Assembly (NCBI GenBank): GCA_900708905.1
Contig: CAADRB010000015.1
Coordinates: 603,444 to 667,443 of the forward strand
DNA length: 64,000 nt
Reading direction: 5' to 3'
DNA from: Hymenolepis diminuta
Taxonomy: Eukaryota; Platyhelminthes; Cestoda; Cyclophyllidea; Hymenolepididae
This document shows positions 26,778 to 39,960 of the stretch, one piece after another (the first letter of the stretch is position 1; every line of letters starts with the position of its first letter). The notes beneath the pieces were generated by a model that did not search any database, had not been told where the DNA came from, and saw nothing but the letters and a program-made list of their open reading frames with translations. The position numbers and the translations under genes were made by a program.

Positions 26778-29700
26778 CTACTCGAGTCGTTTAAGTAGAT
26801 ACTTCATTCCTTCGTAAATTCCGGATCCGAATGCGGCCTTGGATTCGACTGCAGTTCTTCGAATCACTTCCTTGGGCAGTTTTTCTCTCAAATTTTCTCC
26901 TGCGTACATATAAAGCTGTAATGCAATAAGAATATTTTGGTTTTTGATTTTCCAAAAACATCTGCGTTATTTTATAAAAAATGCGGATAGACTTACAACG
27001 CCGTCGTTCTTTGAGTAGAAAATCACAATTTTATCTGATTCGGATTCGCATGTGGTCGGAAGCCTCCAAGATTCAAACAGATAATAGGTGAAAATAGCAG
27101 CATAGTCGATAACGTTTTTATCTGTCTGTTCGTCAGCTCGTCTGCAAAATAGCAAAATATTAGTCTCCTAGAAACAAAAATAATCGACACAGCCTGGTGA
27201 TGGTGTTAATATGTCATCTGCTTTATCTGAACACTGTTTAGTCCATTGGTACCAAGTAATCTATGGTCATTTTGGCACATTTCCAATAAAACATCCAAAA
27301 TTGTAGATCAACATATACATCTACCATGCTAGAGGTCACGAAATTAAAACTCATCGATGAATAACTCGAATGCTTATCGTAACTACGAAGATGCCATTAG
27401 CAAGTGTCCTAAATTCTGTCGATTCTCTTATATTCGAACAAATCTGGGCTGAGATTTGGAGTGCGCGAACAGGAAGATGTAAATGAGTGGCGTCAAGAAT
27501 ACTGATCGTTCAACTGCTCCTAAAAATAAGCCTTAACCGATCAAAAAGCTATCCAATTTCTCACGTTAGGAAAGCTCTAAAGACAAAGCGGTCCCAAATT
27601 TTCGTATTTTGCTTTATTCCTATCTCATTAATTGCAACACCGAAAGCAATGTACAGGGTGCGTAAGACATCTGAGGACATCTTACGCACTCTTAGAAAAA
27701 CAGAAAATGAAACTATCAATGGCTTAAACTTGCAATTTCTTGTAACAACACCAATAAACATAACATAAATCTAGGTTTTATTCAATATATCTTCCTTCAG
27801 CTTCTACCGCCGACTCAATGAGAGTACAAAAGTAACTGCAAGCTTTCATCGTCTTTATTGATGCCATCAGTTGTTCGGGCTGTTGCTTTCATCAGAGAGG
27901 AGGATTTGATATTATGGGGATGTTTATTAATATCCTGTTCAACAACGCCCCACCCCACACGTAATAACCCAGAGGATTAAGGCCTGGTGAGTAGTTAGGA
28001 GGCGGCCATAAGTTTGGTGTGACACGATGATGAATATTCTCGGAGATCCATATAATCCTAGGTTTTGAGAGCTTTAGGGGATGGAGCCGAATTTTGTTGG
28101 AAGGCATGAGTCTTCCTCCGTTGGCTACGGAGTCTCTTCTAGGTGGTTTGGCAACAATGGTTTGAAGAGGCTCCACACAGACATCTGCATCTGAATCAGC
28201 ATTGACTTTAAGACCATGTGGAAAAAATGGAGAAGTCATGATGTGCCCTTCACAACACCGAAAGCCATCGCTGTTGGTGAAAACTTCGTGCACGTACAAC
28301 AGTTGGAACTTCTGTGAGGTCCCCCCCTAAATACTCACCTATCACTTTTCTGGACTGACTTTTTGATTCTGTTGGAGGTTTTTTCGTCAGAGAAAAACCA
28401 AAGACACTCCCGTTCTTCTGGTTGTTTCAGTTTGTTTAAAGTCGTCTTGCTCATATTAAACCATTTTCTTGAGTTGTTTTTGTCAACACCAACTGACGAT
28501 CTCGCCTGAGGATGTGATTTTTGTCGGAGGTCTTGATGAAGAACATTCCTTATTATTCTTTCAGAGATTTGAAAATCTTTGGCAAGATATCGCGCATTAA
28601 CTCCCAAGGATTTCTGTCCATCATGCCATGCACTCTTCTCACAAACCCAGGTGTTCCGAGTGAGTGAGTCAGCAGCACTTTGACAATTCTGCTTTCTCTT
28701 CCTCGTTACTGCTAATTCATCTCAATATTTCAGTTAGCTCCTTCCTAACTTTGCGAACGAAAGGTCTGGTGACTTTTAGAAATCTTGCAATTTCTAAATT
28801 CCTTTGTTTCGCTTTTGTAGATACTATTACAGTGTGTCCTTTCATTTTATTATTTATTGTTTTATCTGTCATGAGATCTTCTGATATAAAAAAATGCATT
28901 AATTATTATCGGTCCGGTTTAACTCACTAAAATATAAGTGCTCTCAGGTGCCTTATGCACCCCGTGCTATCCCTGTTTTTGAGGCGAAAGCAAGCTGATC
29001 ATTTGCTTTTCATCAGTCGCATTTATTATTAATTAGGGCAAATGACAGAGGTCTTAGATATATAGGGACTATATTACCGCCTGTCCACCAAAATAGGTAT
29101 TAAGGCATCTTTCTTGTAAATGGAATTGCATATGTAACCTGACAACGAAGAAATATTTTCAATCAGTTACACGAATGAACCACCGTTTTTTCTAACCCGA
29201 CGAATTTAGCTCCACACAACGAAGGTGCTTTTTCATGAAACTATAGTAGGATACAGTGTTCTTGTAAGAAGAAAGTCACACAAATCAGAATAAATTATTT
29301 TTACTTGAATATGTTTAGGTAAATACACAACCATGGAATAGAAAGCAATTTTTATATATTATTTAAAGTAAGTAATAAAATAATATCTAAGTTATCATTA
29401 GATTTAAATCAATTAATAAATTAAAAGATTATAAATGTTTTCTGAATTAAACTTTGGACGAAGTAAGATTTGCGTTTAGACCAACTCCACCTGCAGTTGT
29501 TGGAGTTGGGGGAGACTTAATCATTGGATTTAAAAAATTTAAGGATGCAGATCTTCTTTTATAGTCTAACACAGATTTGCTTTCAAGACCATTTTTGTGA
29601 ATATAAACAAAATGCGAAATTCGCTTGACATAATCTTAACGTTGAAACCTACGAAAAAAGCATTATAAGTAAATAAATACTGCAGGTTAATAAATATTTA

Positions 29701-32700
29701 TTTAAACGCGGGATCACTACTTTCAAACAAATTTAATGCGGAATAATGCTAGGATCAGGTGGTTTGCTGCGCATTTGAAAATTCTCTGCACTTTAATGAC
29801 CATATACTTTAAATTTAAAATAATTTAAAGTGCTTGAAATAAGGAATTCCCATGCAATAAATTCCAAAATGTTATGCCAAATATAAGGACTGGTTTCTTG
29901 ATGTTCTAATTTAACAAACAAATCCTAACTCCAGAAGATGGGGGCAGAGTCATCATCCAATCTTTTAATCTTTTTTCTGCTGTCAAATCACTTTGAAATT
30001 CTTTGTGAAATGGAAGAAAAGTGGAATACAAATTAAACGAAATCACTGTCACCCAATCGTCTTCACAGTTAAGCACCTACTGGACAGAATACTCTCAGAT
30101 ATTTCAAACTTTGAAGATCTTTAACACAAAGAGGCAACAGCCGTGGCATAAATCGTAAGGAACTCTTTGCTTCAGGGCTGATATCTTCAATTTCTACTTT
30201 TGTCTTACTCTAGTAAATGTACTATTGAAATCTAAACGTCTCACTCACCGTTCGGTTTTTCCATTACGAACTTGAAATCAAATGAACTAAATAAATATAT
30301 CGAAACCTTTATTTAAATACGTATAAACATTACACGTATGAACATCTATTGAAATCTATGTACTTCGATGACTGATAATTATAATTATTTTAAAGGGTAT
30401 CATCAGACATCTTGGCTCTTCCATTATTTCACCAAATTTATGAAATCGTATGAGACAAAACTAAGTCGAATTACAAATCAGTCAAAATCTTTTGGATAAT
30501 AGAGACAAATTTCATGTCAATACATTAAATAAAATCACTGTTATTTTCGGTTTTTGAGAAGCACAACGACTTAATACCGTACACTGAGTGCTCGAAAATA
30601 GACTTAGCAAGATTTGGGCTATGTCTTATCTTATTTTGCAATGAAATATCTGCTGAAATGGAACGGCCAGCCACTCAGCTATGAAATTTCACTCAAGAAA
30701 AGCAAACTTTTTAAGGGTAGGTCCAAATGCATCAAATTTTATCCATCAGGTAAAAATCAGACAACCGGAATAATTAGGAATTCTTTCATTTTACACGCCT
30801 GATTGATTATATATTCATCTTTTATTTTGAATGCTCTAATTCCTCGGGCGGACAGCCATAATTTGCCTTTTACTGGGATGTCATAAGTAATGTAAATGCA
30901 AACAGTAATGGAATACTACCTGCAACGAAATTGGAATAAAGGTAATATGCACTTACCCAAAGCGAATGCTATCAACCAAAGCAACGGCAATAGTTGGACG
31001 GGGGTAGCTTCGATCACATTTTGTCCGATCGCTGTTGATTGATTCCTGCATCTTTAGTAACTGTCGGTTGAGAGAACCCACTGCCAATGCAAAACAAATA
31101 ATGTTGTTCAATATAGCACTTCATCCGTTTTCAGAAAAATTTAAGGTTACTACGCTATCAACCACATATTTTCCGCTATTATTCATATCGATTGTTTGTC
31201 ATGTCCCACCGGATCAATATAATGAACCACTCATTCATTTATTCCCATGCATGAACGTAATTTTGGATTAATTTCATTGAAAAAATTGTAGGATAATTGT
31301 ATACTTTGCCTTTAATTTAGCTGTGAGAAATAATACTTCACATTAATGACGTACATTCTCATCATTTACTGGCTCCGTTTACAAAATCACCATCGTTTTT
31401 TGTTTATTTTATTCACGACTTTGTGAATAACTTTAATCCAATTAGGTGTTTCATACCATAATCCGGCAATGAATTTAAGTAAACGAGATAACTGCTAACA
31501 TGTTTGAAGCAAAAAAATTTACCATATATAAACCAATTGGACAATGAATATTTTATTATGGCATTTCCAATCAAATTTATTAGAGAAGAAAGAGAAAGCT
31601 AACGTAAAATACCTAAAGTGAGCGATGATGCAAAGATCTTTCACAAGTTTGATCATTGGCACGTATCTGGATAAGGGGAACGACAAACAAGTTCAACAAG
31701 GTATGAAACGAAGGAAGGTCAATTGGACTTAAGTAATGAAGCCATAACATCAAGGGTTTTTCATAATTTGGATTTAAATAGCACCAAGTTGTCCATAGTA
31801 AAGTCATTGTGCAAAGTTAAACTGTTCATAATCAAATATTTGACTTTCAGGATTGATAAAATGAATGACGATATGTTCACGATATTCGGAGTGTTTTGAC
31901 CTGTTCGGATTCAATTTTATGGTCAATTAGACCAATTCAATTAATTTGTAAATTTTTACAACTAAGGACAGATAGACATGTCTGGGCTCAATAGAGTTCA
32001 TTAAGGGCGAATTATAATCCATCAGCAGCATCCCACTTCAAAATGTAGCTCAATCAGCTCTGAAAGATGATCTCCAAAGATTTTTATAATGTTATAGAAG
32101 AAGCAGAATTTTTACAGTCTGATGAAACAATAATTTAGGTGAAGACGTACTCTTTAGCTCTGTAATGATTTGATGACTTCAAGCCGCTCTTATGGCATAT
32201 TTGGATTCTACTATCCCTCCCTTTGAACATTGCCATTGACCATCGATATCGCTGACCGTACATCGATTAGCACCTATCTTTGACTTGCACATGTGTACGC
32301 TCTCTGTTACCCAATCCACCTATTATTTTGACTTTTCCATAGTTCCCTGAATTTATACTCTTTCCAATAAGTTAAACTTGTAGGCTCCTTTGTTTTGTCA
32401 TGGATAATAATAATATGTAAGTCGATTTCACTTGACTATTTCATTAGTTGCTATGACAATCAAAGCCATTCAATAGAGGGCCAGAAAATGGATGTTAGTT
32501 TAAATAAGCAAATGTCTCAAATTTAAAATTAACTTCAACCTATAAATTGGGGCTTTAAAACAAACTAACTGTTTACTACGGAGTTGTTTATAGGTGGTGT
32601 AATCGGTTTTCGTGGCATAGAAGCTGGGGTCACTTAAGCGCGCTTCTAAGATTATGAATTTCCATAACTTTGTCCAAACCTACTATATTATTTTTAATAT

Positions 32701-33822
32701 ACATTTGTATGAAAATATTAACTAAAATATTAACACCATCCAGACTAAGCTTATTTAGCTTTGTTTACCATAGCCTTGTCTACAAAAACGGGCGTCCAAA
32801 ACTCATGAACGACGATAAGCCATTCCATTTGTTTATGACCGATTTTGGCCGTCACCATTAACAAGTGAGAATTCATTCTAAAAATCTGACTTTTCGCATT
32901 GAATTTCTCACAAGGTGTGCCAAAACAGACACGAAGATTTTCGTTGGCATGAGACATGGAAGACACTTTGATGCTTTGACTTGTCAGACTTCAAAGATGA
33001 CATTTTCTGATGGCAATAACACTAATAGTGTAACTGGGTTGATGTTTCATCTACTAATTTTTGTCGAAAGTACGTAAACTCATACAATAATTAAAATTTC
33101 AATCTTATGTTTAAAATCGAGGTTAGAATTCGAATTCAAACAGTTCAATATTTGATAGGAGATTTTAGGTAATCGTCTAATCGATTTTAAATTAGAGTAA
33201 ATTTTACAATATCCCCTTTATTAGTTTAAATTTTGTTGAGATTATTTAATTTGTAAAAATTACACATAAATAAAAATGCTTGATGGAAAACAATAATCCA
33301 GACGGGGTTCATGGCCTTTGACTAACAATGATTTTATAATCCACAAATTTGATTCACTTTACTTAACGGAGAAATGAAATCTTATGTTACAACTAATAAT
33401 TGATAGAAATCATGAAATCATGTCGTGAGTTTGAAAAATTCACTTTTAATTTCACAAATCTTTCTAAAATATGATAGCCAAATTTTATCATCTATAAAAA
33501 TTAAATTCAGTAAATGTGTTAGGTCCATTAACAACCAATCAGAGTCTAAAAACGACTAACGTAATTGGTTAACTAGAGAACCAGTAACCTTTAAGAACTT
33601 ACATTGCTCAGCGCTGAGAATTTCATTGGGGTCACATATAAGAACATTCTGTGAGGAAGTTCCACTGCCACCGCTTCTACCGGGCATGCATCGACTTTTC
33701 TGGGTGACAATATTCGGATAAGTCGTGACTTGGCTAATGAAATTAGTGCTGTATTGATAGGCTTCGGAACCACTCAGTAAACCAATAATGGTCAAGAGAA
33801 GACCTAGTGTTGAGATTACCAT
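26778..33822 (-). CDS. Secreted MOLO1-family protein (four exons)
   Basis: 208-residue protein of the family named after C. elegans modulator of levamisole receptor-1, which assists a nicotinic acetylcholine receptor; the role in this animal is inferred only. Exons are 33822-33603, 31080-30957, 27141-26997 and 26915-26778. The phases (1, 2, 0) match at every junction and each donor is GTAAGT. Residues 1-21 form a hydrophobic signal peptide (MVISTLGLLLTIIGLL). The family's opening signature follows: TTYPNIV, a cysteine in RCMPG and the block ICDPNEILSAEQ. Exon 2 gives PTIAVALVDSI, exon 3 FESWRLP and DKIVIFYSKNDGV, exon 4 LYMYAGENL, in the family's order. Unlike the nematode protein it ends without a carboxyl-terminal membrane segment. 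An in-frame TTG at 33840 was rejected as the start in favour of this ATG. Confidence 0.85.
27142..30956 (-). other. Second intron of the MOLO1-family gene
   Basis: A 3.8 kb intron, donor GG|GTAAGT and acceptor TTTTGCAG. It carries the decayed Tc1/mariner element at 27654-28967. Outside that element I saw no coding frame. Confidence 0.8.
27654..28967 (-). mobile_element. Decayed Tc1/mariner-superfamily transposon
   Basis: About 1.31 kb, flanked by TA, with imperfect terminal inverted repeats (GGTGC.TAAG.CA.CTGA at both ends). The broken transposase reads on the minus strand: an amino-terminal helix-turn-helix piece near 28899-28717 (RFLKVTRPFVRKVRKEL), a middle piece near 28607-28335 containing WFFSDEKTS (first catalytic aspartate region), and a carboxyl piece near 28299-27892 with EGHIMTSPFFPHGLKVNAD and VTPNLWPP. 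In the last motif the usual aspartates are glycines (SPGLNPLGYYVWG), and the second catalytic motif is unrecognisable, so it is inactive. It is in the same orientation as its host gene. Confidence 0.85.
31081..33602 (-). other. First intron of the MOLO1-family gene
   Basis: A 2.5 kb intron with donor GTAAGT after CAAT and acceptor TTGGCAG. It holds no coding frame I can support. About 32250-32290 shares a short motif with about 13085-13125. Confidence 0.75.
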
Positions 33823-36800
33823 GATGAAGAAGGTAGGCAAGGGCGGTAACTACGCAGAACGGCTGTAAATTGTAAATGGACTGCTGTCGGGTTGTGCATC
33901 TGGTTATAAATTGGCTGGGGCCGATTTCTCATTGGATGGCGCGTAGGCCAATCATAGATATATGAATTTGAACTCGTTTTCGGCGTTGTTTTTGAAAAAT
34001 CTTATTATTATAGGGCATTTTTAAATGAAAATGAGTTGCCTTTTGAAATGCTTTTCAAATAAATATACGCATATCACGAAAAAGTATTTGAGAATATCTT
34101 CGATAAATTTAAGTGGAATCAGAAAAATTTGCGCTAACGTTATCTGCTACACTTATTGCTTGTGTCCTAAAAAATATATTCTAATTGTACTGAAAAAAGT
34201 CATTTCTGCAACCGGGAAAGGACCCAATAGTCGCTTAGATTTATTACAGAATTGTTAATATGCTTTTCAATCGAATTAATTATTTATTTCAAATCAATAA
34301 GAAAATACATTTCTGCATTGCTGGAATATTTATGGGAGGAGATTCTGTTCTAGTATGAATACTACTACTACTGTTAAGATTCTTATGGGACATTTCGAGA
34401 CTGAAATTCAATATTCCGCCTTTGTGGTGTTCGGTATATTAGAAAATTTTTTTAATACACCGGGATAAGTGAGAACTAGAGGGGAGTACACTTTAAATCA
34501 TGGCTAACATAAATTTTGCAAGACACGTGAAAAGTATTTCGTAAAATCATTCGATCAGGTCTAAAAAATTCAGCAAAGTTATCACAAATTGAGAGAAAAA
34601 ATGCTTTTGGATTATGGGAGAAATCATTGGTTTAAATATAACGAGTTCCAGCAAATTTTAGAAACCCTGATTCTGGATATTTCAAATCGGACTAAAGACA
34701 AGAGTGGAGAACAATATCAAACAGAATGTCTTCCAAAATCCCGACTTTAGGAGCGAAGTTAATATTTCTTTTCATGAGGCTTTTAAGGAAAAAAAATATT
34801 TTCACCGCTGAAGGAAGCAGATAGAACAGAATTCATCCCTTGAACAATGAATTTTTCTCAAAGCAATTACGGTCTATTTAGTTCTATCAAAATAGTATGG
34901 CCTACAGGGCTTAATTGAAGTCTCGATCTAATTTAACATATCATGAAGAAAGGAGCATATGGAACTCTTAGGGAAGTTTTCATTTTCTGATGTATTACTT
35001 GCATCATTCCAACCGAAACATTAATACAAAACTTCTCTACGTAAGGACCACTCAGAAATGTGGCTGAAAAACTCAGCTTTTCCAAATACGAGGTTCTTCA
35101 AGATGTGTAAAATTATTCGAGTAGAAATATACATACTGATGAACTGACGTTCCCTATTCCGATTTTTTGCATCTAGAATAAAATAAAACCATCAGTAATA
35201 TATATATGTTAAATTTTTGCGAGTTTTGCGAAAGATTTACCTGTAAGATTTCTCAGCATATTTAATAGCATTGAGCTGTGGCTTATCCTGTCAATCGTAA
35301 CTAGGTTTCCCTTGCACGATTTAAATTCTTTTAAACAAAATAGGAGAGATATTTGCCATTAAAGCTATTTCCTGATACAACCTATCCTCTAAGATAGTTC
35401 CAACTAGCTACACTTGGAAAAAAGAAAAGAAAATGTATAAAGGGACTATAATCAAAGATTTAATTTATTAATTAGTTAGAAAGTTCCGGAAATCGTTGAA
35501 GTTTGCTTATTCAGAAGCCAATCGATCAAATCCTCAAATTTGTAATTTGGAACAACAGAACCATAAGCATTTAGCAGAATGTGAGTGAAAATAAAAGTGA
35601 ATAATAGATGAAAAAATACTCATTTGATGTCCCGAGTCTATTCCACACTTCTACTTGCCCTTCCCCTTCGCAACCACTTATCGAACTCTTTTACTATTTC
35701 CCAAGTTTAGATGCTGAAAAATCCAAATAGTCGTAATTGTAAGTCCATTTATTTAAAAATCGTATGTAGCCCACGAATTGGACTATCTGATACATAACTT
35801 TCAAGTTCTCGCTCATTGAAGACTTTTTTGAGGCTTTATAGTTACATTTTCTGCAGTTTGACATCCTTTTTCAGTTTTGATTTAGTTCTGGAGGTTGTTG
35901 AAGGCTAACTCCCCTGTGGGTTCCCAAAAATTATTCTTTTATCTTATTCTGCATGAAAATACTTGGGTTTTCGCCCATGTAGCTACAGAGATGTCTTTAT
36001 GCTAATCTGACTGAAGCATTTGTCAATTCTCCTTTTTTGTCTTTTGATTTAAAAGTACATCTGCAATCATACCCTCATGTGCGTCCTCGAATAGTGAGAC
36101 TATCTGCGCAAGTGACTCATGTGAACTTTGTATTTCAATGGGCATGTCACTTATCTTCACTTACACTTCTCCTCCCTTTCGGTCTCTCTGTCTCACTCTT
36201 TCACTGTTCCAATCTCTCTTATCTCTTTCTCATTCTCTGGCTTTAACCCTTGTTATACAATAGACTTTGATCTCCATTCAACTTTTGTTATTCTGCTTCT
36301 CGTAACTGTAGTTTGCTATTAGTCATTAGTCGGCCTCAGCTCCTTTGAATTGGTGACGGAACATTGTCTCTTCATTGCATTGAGCCAACTAGCATAATTA
36401 TATGAAAATACAATTCTGGCAATGCATAAAAGACAAAAAGAATGATTGCATGGCCCTTTCTTACTTACACGCCTGCTGTATCAACCTTGAGGATTTTTAA
36501 GTTAACAGGACTCGCAAGCGCTCCAGTAATAATCTGTACAAATAATAAGATTTTACCGGTTAGGACTCATTTATCACTATTCCTCTGCTTATTTTATTAA
36601 GTCAAATTTTGCTTTAAATAAGCGTTTTTAATATGTAAGAACCGAAGGGAGTCTTTTTGATGACTACACACATTTGATAAATTGTACCATTAGGGATAAA
36701 TGGCACGGGGATGATAAGTTATCAGGTTTCCTTTCTATGGGATAAAGAATAAAGTCATAATTGACACATTTTACAAATATTTGCATTAGCAATACCTATT

Positions 36801-37800
36801 CTGAAGAATACACAGACCTGGATCAAAAATGTTTATTTCTGGCATTTTTACATTCGGTATATTTTATTCAAGTTCGTGGCTATCTACATATTCTTTTAAA
36901 CCTCATGTTCATTTATTTTGTTGCAGTAAACTTGCTAAAATATGCCGGGGATTTTTGTTTTAATCAAATTTTTTTTATATATTTTGCAAGCTTATTCAAT
37001 ATAAGAAAGGGTATGCAAAAGAGAGTGTTGTGAAGAAATAGAAAAATAATTATCCTGACCTGTCAATCATACCCCTTCTGTGGCTCATAGTTAGAGTTCT
37101 ATACTGTTAATTGGAATGTTCTGCGATGGATAGCACCCAACCACTCCACACTGCTAGATTTTCAGCTCCAAGCTACCCAACATTAGAAGACCGGAGAGTA
37201 ATTTTACTGTACAGCAATGAACTGTGTTTCACATAATTTTAACAGACGGTTCATAAACAAAAGGAGATTTTATAGGACATGTTCAGTGTCCCAAATACAA
37301 TAGGGGATAAGAAAATTCTATCAACTGGAGAGACCACTGAAAATGTATTCAATGGCATTTCAATTCCTCATACTAATATTGCACAATAATTTTATGATCG
37401 GAAGTAACTGACGCTAAAAGCTCGACATCACACTACAATCCAAGACTAAGAGTAATGAATTTTTTTTATTTTTTAAAAGCACTGTGGACCTGATAAGCGT
37501 AAACAATTAAGTCTTGAGGGTCTGCAAAATGGCTTAAAACATTTCCTGATCAAAGAAAAATAGCCTGACATTCCCTTATCTTATCAAAAAGCGCAACAAT
37601 GACGATGGGTGAAGAATTTATTGCCTTCCACTCAGAAACTATTTAAATGTTGATATTTCTTTTAATTAACAATTACTGATGATATGAGGCATGTAGTAGA
37701 AAGAATGATTTAAATAAAAGACCTCTGAGTGACAGATTTAGTCAAGATGACATTCACAGCAATAAATTATCTCTAATTCCACAAATATACTTTAATCTAA
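33823..37800. other. Intergenic stretch upstream of the MOLO1-family gene
   Basis: The first few hundred bases should contain the MOLO1-family promoter. A T/C-rich tract lies at about 36150-36240. No conserved coding frame or family repeat was recognised. Confidence 0.4.
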
Positions 37801-38165
37801 GTATCCCCTCATGGATCTTATGATCTTCCTAAGGCAAACAGGATATAAAAGACTTTTTCTAGTAAGAAGAACAAGAGTTAAACAGGACCAAATGTATATT
37901 AAACCAGTGCTAATGGATAAGATGGGAAAAGAGGAAATTAAAAAGGGAAATTGGGAAGAAGGACGAATGAGTCAGTACTTATCGAGAACAACTCGGGTTG
38001 TAAGAAACAGATGAAACGAGGTACCACAAGGCGTTTGAAAAATTTAGAATCCTTTGGTCGCGGACGAACTACTGACGACTAGGGTAATGGTGTGAGTCAG
38101 TAGGGGCTCAAAATATAGAGAAGCCGAGCAGACCTATGAGAAAAAAGGCTGAAGTAATGCGACTA
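37801..38165 (+). repeat. Purine-rich dispersed repeat, copy 1
   Basis: Part of a family with copies near 39510-39960 and 44080-44465 in the same orientation. Shared features in order are a K/E-coding purine-rich stretch, ATGGTGTGAGTCAG or a variant, and a tail containing GAGCAGACCTATG. The open frame at 37811-38014 lies wholly inside the repeat and is not taken as a gene. Ends are approximate and no target duplication was identified. Confidence 0.5.
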
Positions 38166-38281
38166 TCAAATTAAGCCCAGTATTATGGATTTATGAAATG
38201 CTAAACTTTTTATCTTGGCTAAGTTACTGAAATCAGTCAAAGGTAAAGTTCAAAAGTGATAGCATTGAGGTAATCAATAAG

Positions 38282-38566
38282 ATGATTATAATGCAACAAG
38301 AGTATCAAAATATTCCAGTTTCAGTTGGCTTTTTTTTTAATTTGCGCTGTAATTATTTGCTTAATGGGTATTTCACGTTCCAAAATTTAAATTTCATGAT
38401 TCGTCCCCTGGAGAACAGAGAAAAATTCTTGGTCCTGGCATCTGGTGCTTTTGGCCAGATGATTAATTCGGATGGTCAGCCTTACTATCACTTCAAATCA
38501 ATTTTTCCCAAATGCGGAGTGATTTTGCATGATTTTAAGCATCATACGTATATCATGAAATAAATA
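38282..38566 (+). other. Possible terminal exon, unrecognised
   Basis: An open frame ends at 38563; its last 55 residues (from about 38397) read FMIRPLENREKFLVLASG and later PYYHFKSIFPK, and look protein-like. The stop overlaps an AATAAA motif, as in some compact 3' ends. I cannot place it in a family. KFLVLASG faintly recalls the PP2C phosphatase FLVLASDG motif, but the key aspartate is absent. No upstream exon could be joined. Confidence 0.2.
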
Positions 38567-39509
38567 TACATTTAAAAATTCAAATAACCATTACAGTTGA
38601 CAAACTAGAAATTAATTTAAATTAAATATAGAGTGTTAGAGTATATAAAAAATCACCAAAATGAGTAACTAGAACGATTGAGCGTTAAAAGATAGAAAAA
38701 TTTAAGATAAGGACACCATTAAAGTTGCAAATAAAATTTAGATTCTATTTGCATATTTTGTAAATATTATGCAATTTGAATTTGTTGGGGTTGAGATAGC
38801 AACTAACTGCCGACAGTTAACACCAGTTCTAGAGCAAAGACCAAGAACTGTTTAGGCCAAAATGTATTGATCAAGCCACAATGAGGATTCAGGCGGACAA
38901 GAGAAAGATAAGGAGATATGAGTGTGATGTCCTTTCAAATGAAATGGGACAGTTATGGAAAAAAAGTAGAATCGATAAACTCGTCTAAATATGACAGATA
39001 ATGGTGTGAGTCAGGGACATAAAGATATCACTGCGGTTTCGTTGGTGGAAAACCGAAGTATTTGCATAGAAGATGCGAATAAAGAGTAATTTTGGGAATG
39101 CATAGAAAATCACCCTTTAAATTCATAGCCTTTGCCAAGGAGAAAATCAAAGTTTTCAAATTATTAGTATTTACTCCTTGATAATATTAACATTTTCGTC
39201 TCTTAATATAATGAAACTAACATTTAATTATTGAGTTGCATATCCGAAGAAACGAATAACCTCTTACAGTGGACAATTTTTTCGCGACAACTGGATATCG
39301 TTTTATAAAGTTGCAACATCTTTCCTCGGTACTGCTATTTGTGTGGATATTTTGGAATTGTTAGCAAGAATATCTGACGATGTGGGTTTTGAAAATTTCC
39401 TCAAAAGTCTTGACAAATTAACAAGAGAAAATAAGAAAATATAGAAATAATGCTGTAACAACAGGCAGGAAATATTTTACATTTATGTTTATATATACTT
39501 TATATTTCC
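38567..39509. other. Non-coding stretch with repeat traces
   Basis: About 38880-39020 resembles the tail of the purine-rich repeat (GGGACAGTTATGG and AATGGTGTGAGTCAG). No gene was seen. Confidence 0.35.
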
Positions 39510-39960
39510 TAAGTGGGAAATGGGATTTCTTGTATGTGGTCAAATACGCTGTTACAGAAATTTTCCTTAAAGAAATCACATTTGTGCTGTAAGAATGAAT
39601 GCAAGAAAGCGAAGTGCCGGAGCAATAAGAAGGGCCATTTAAAGAAAAGGAAAATTCTGGAAAGCCTACGGAATCTTTTAATTCCCTCAGTGTAGTCGTT
39701 GCAACCTATGTAGAAAAAAGTTCTAGCAGGCGATAGAACATAAGTGAGATGATTAATGATAAGAATGTCAAGTTGCGAGTTGACACTGCCTCCGACATCA
39801 CTTAGATTTCAAGAAAAGCAAGGAGTACCTTGAACTGTGCAGTACTGAAACCGACAAACCAAGCATCATGAGTTATTACAACTAGGAGAGAGCTAGGAGT
39901 AAGTAGGCGTGCAATACATAGAGGGACCGAGCAGACTTAGAGTCAAAGTGCGTGGGGTAC
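39510..39960 (+). repeat. Purine-rich dispersed repeat, copy 2
   Basis: It shares the K/R-coding purine-rich upstream part and the tail GGACCGAGCAGACTTA with the copies at 37801-38165 and 44080-44465, same orientation. The boundaries are estimates. Confidence 0.45.
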
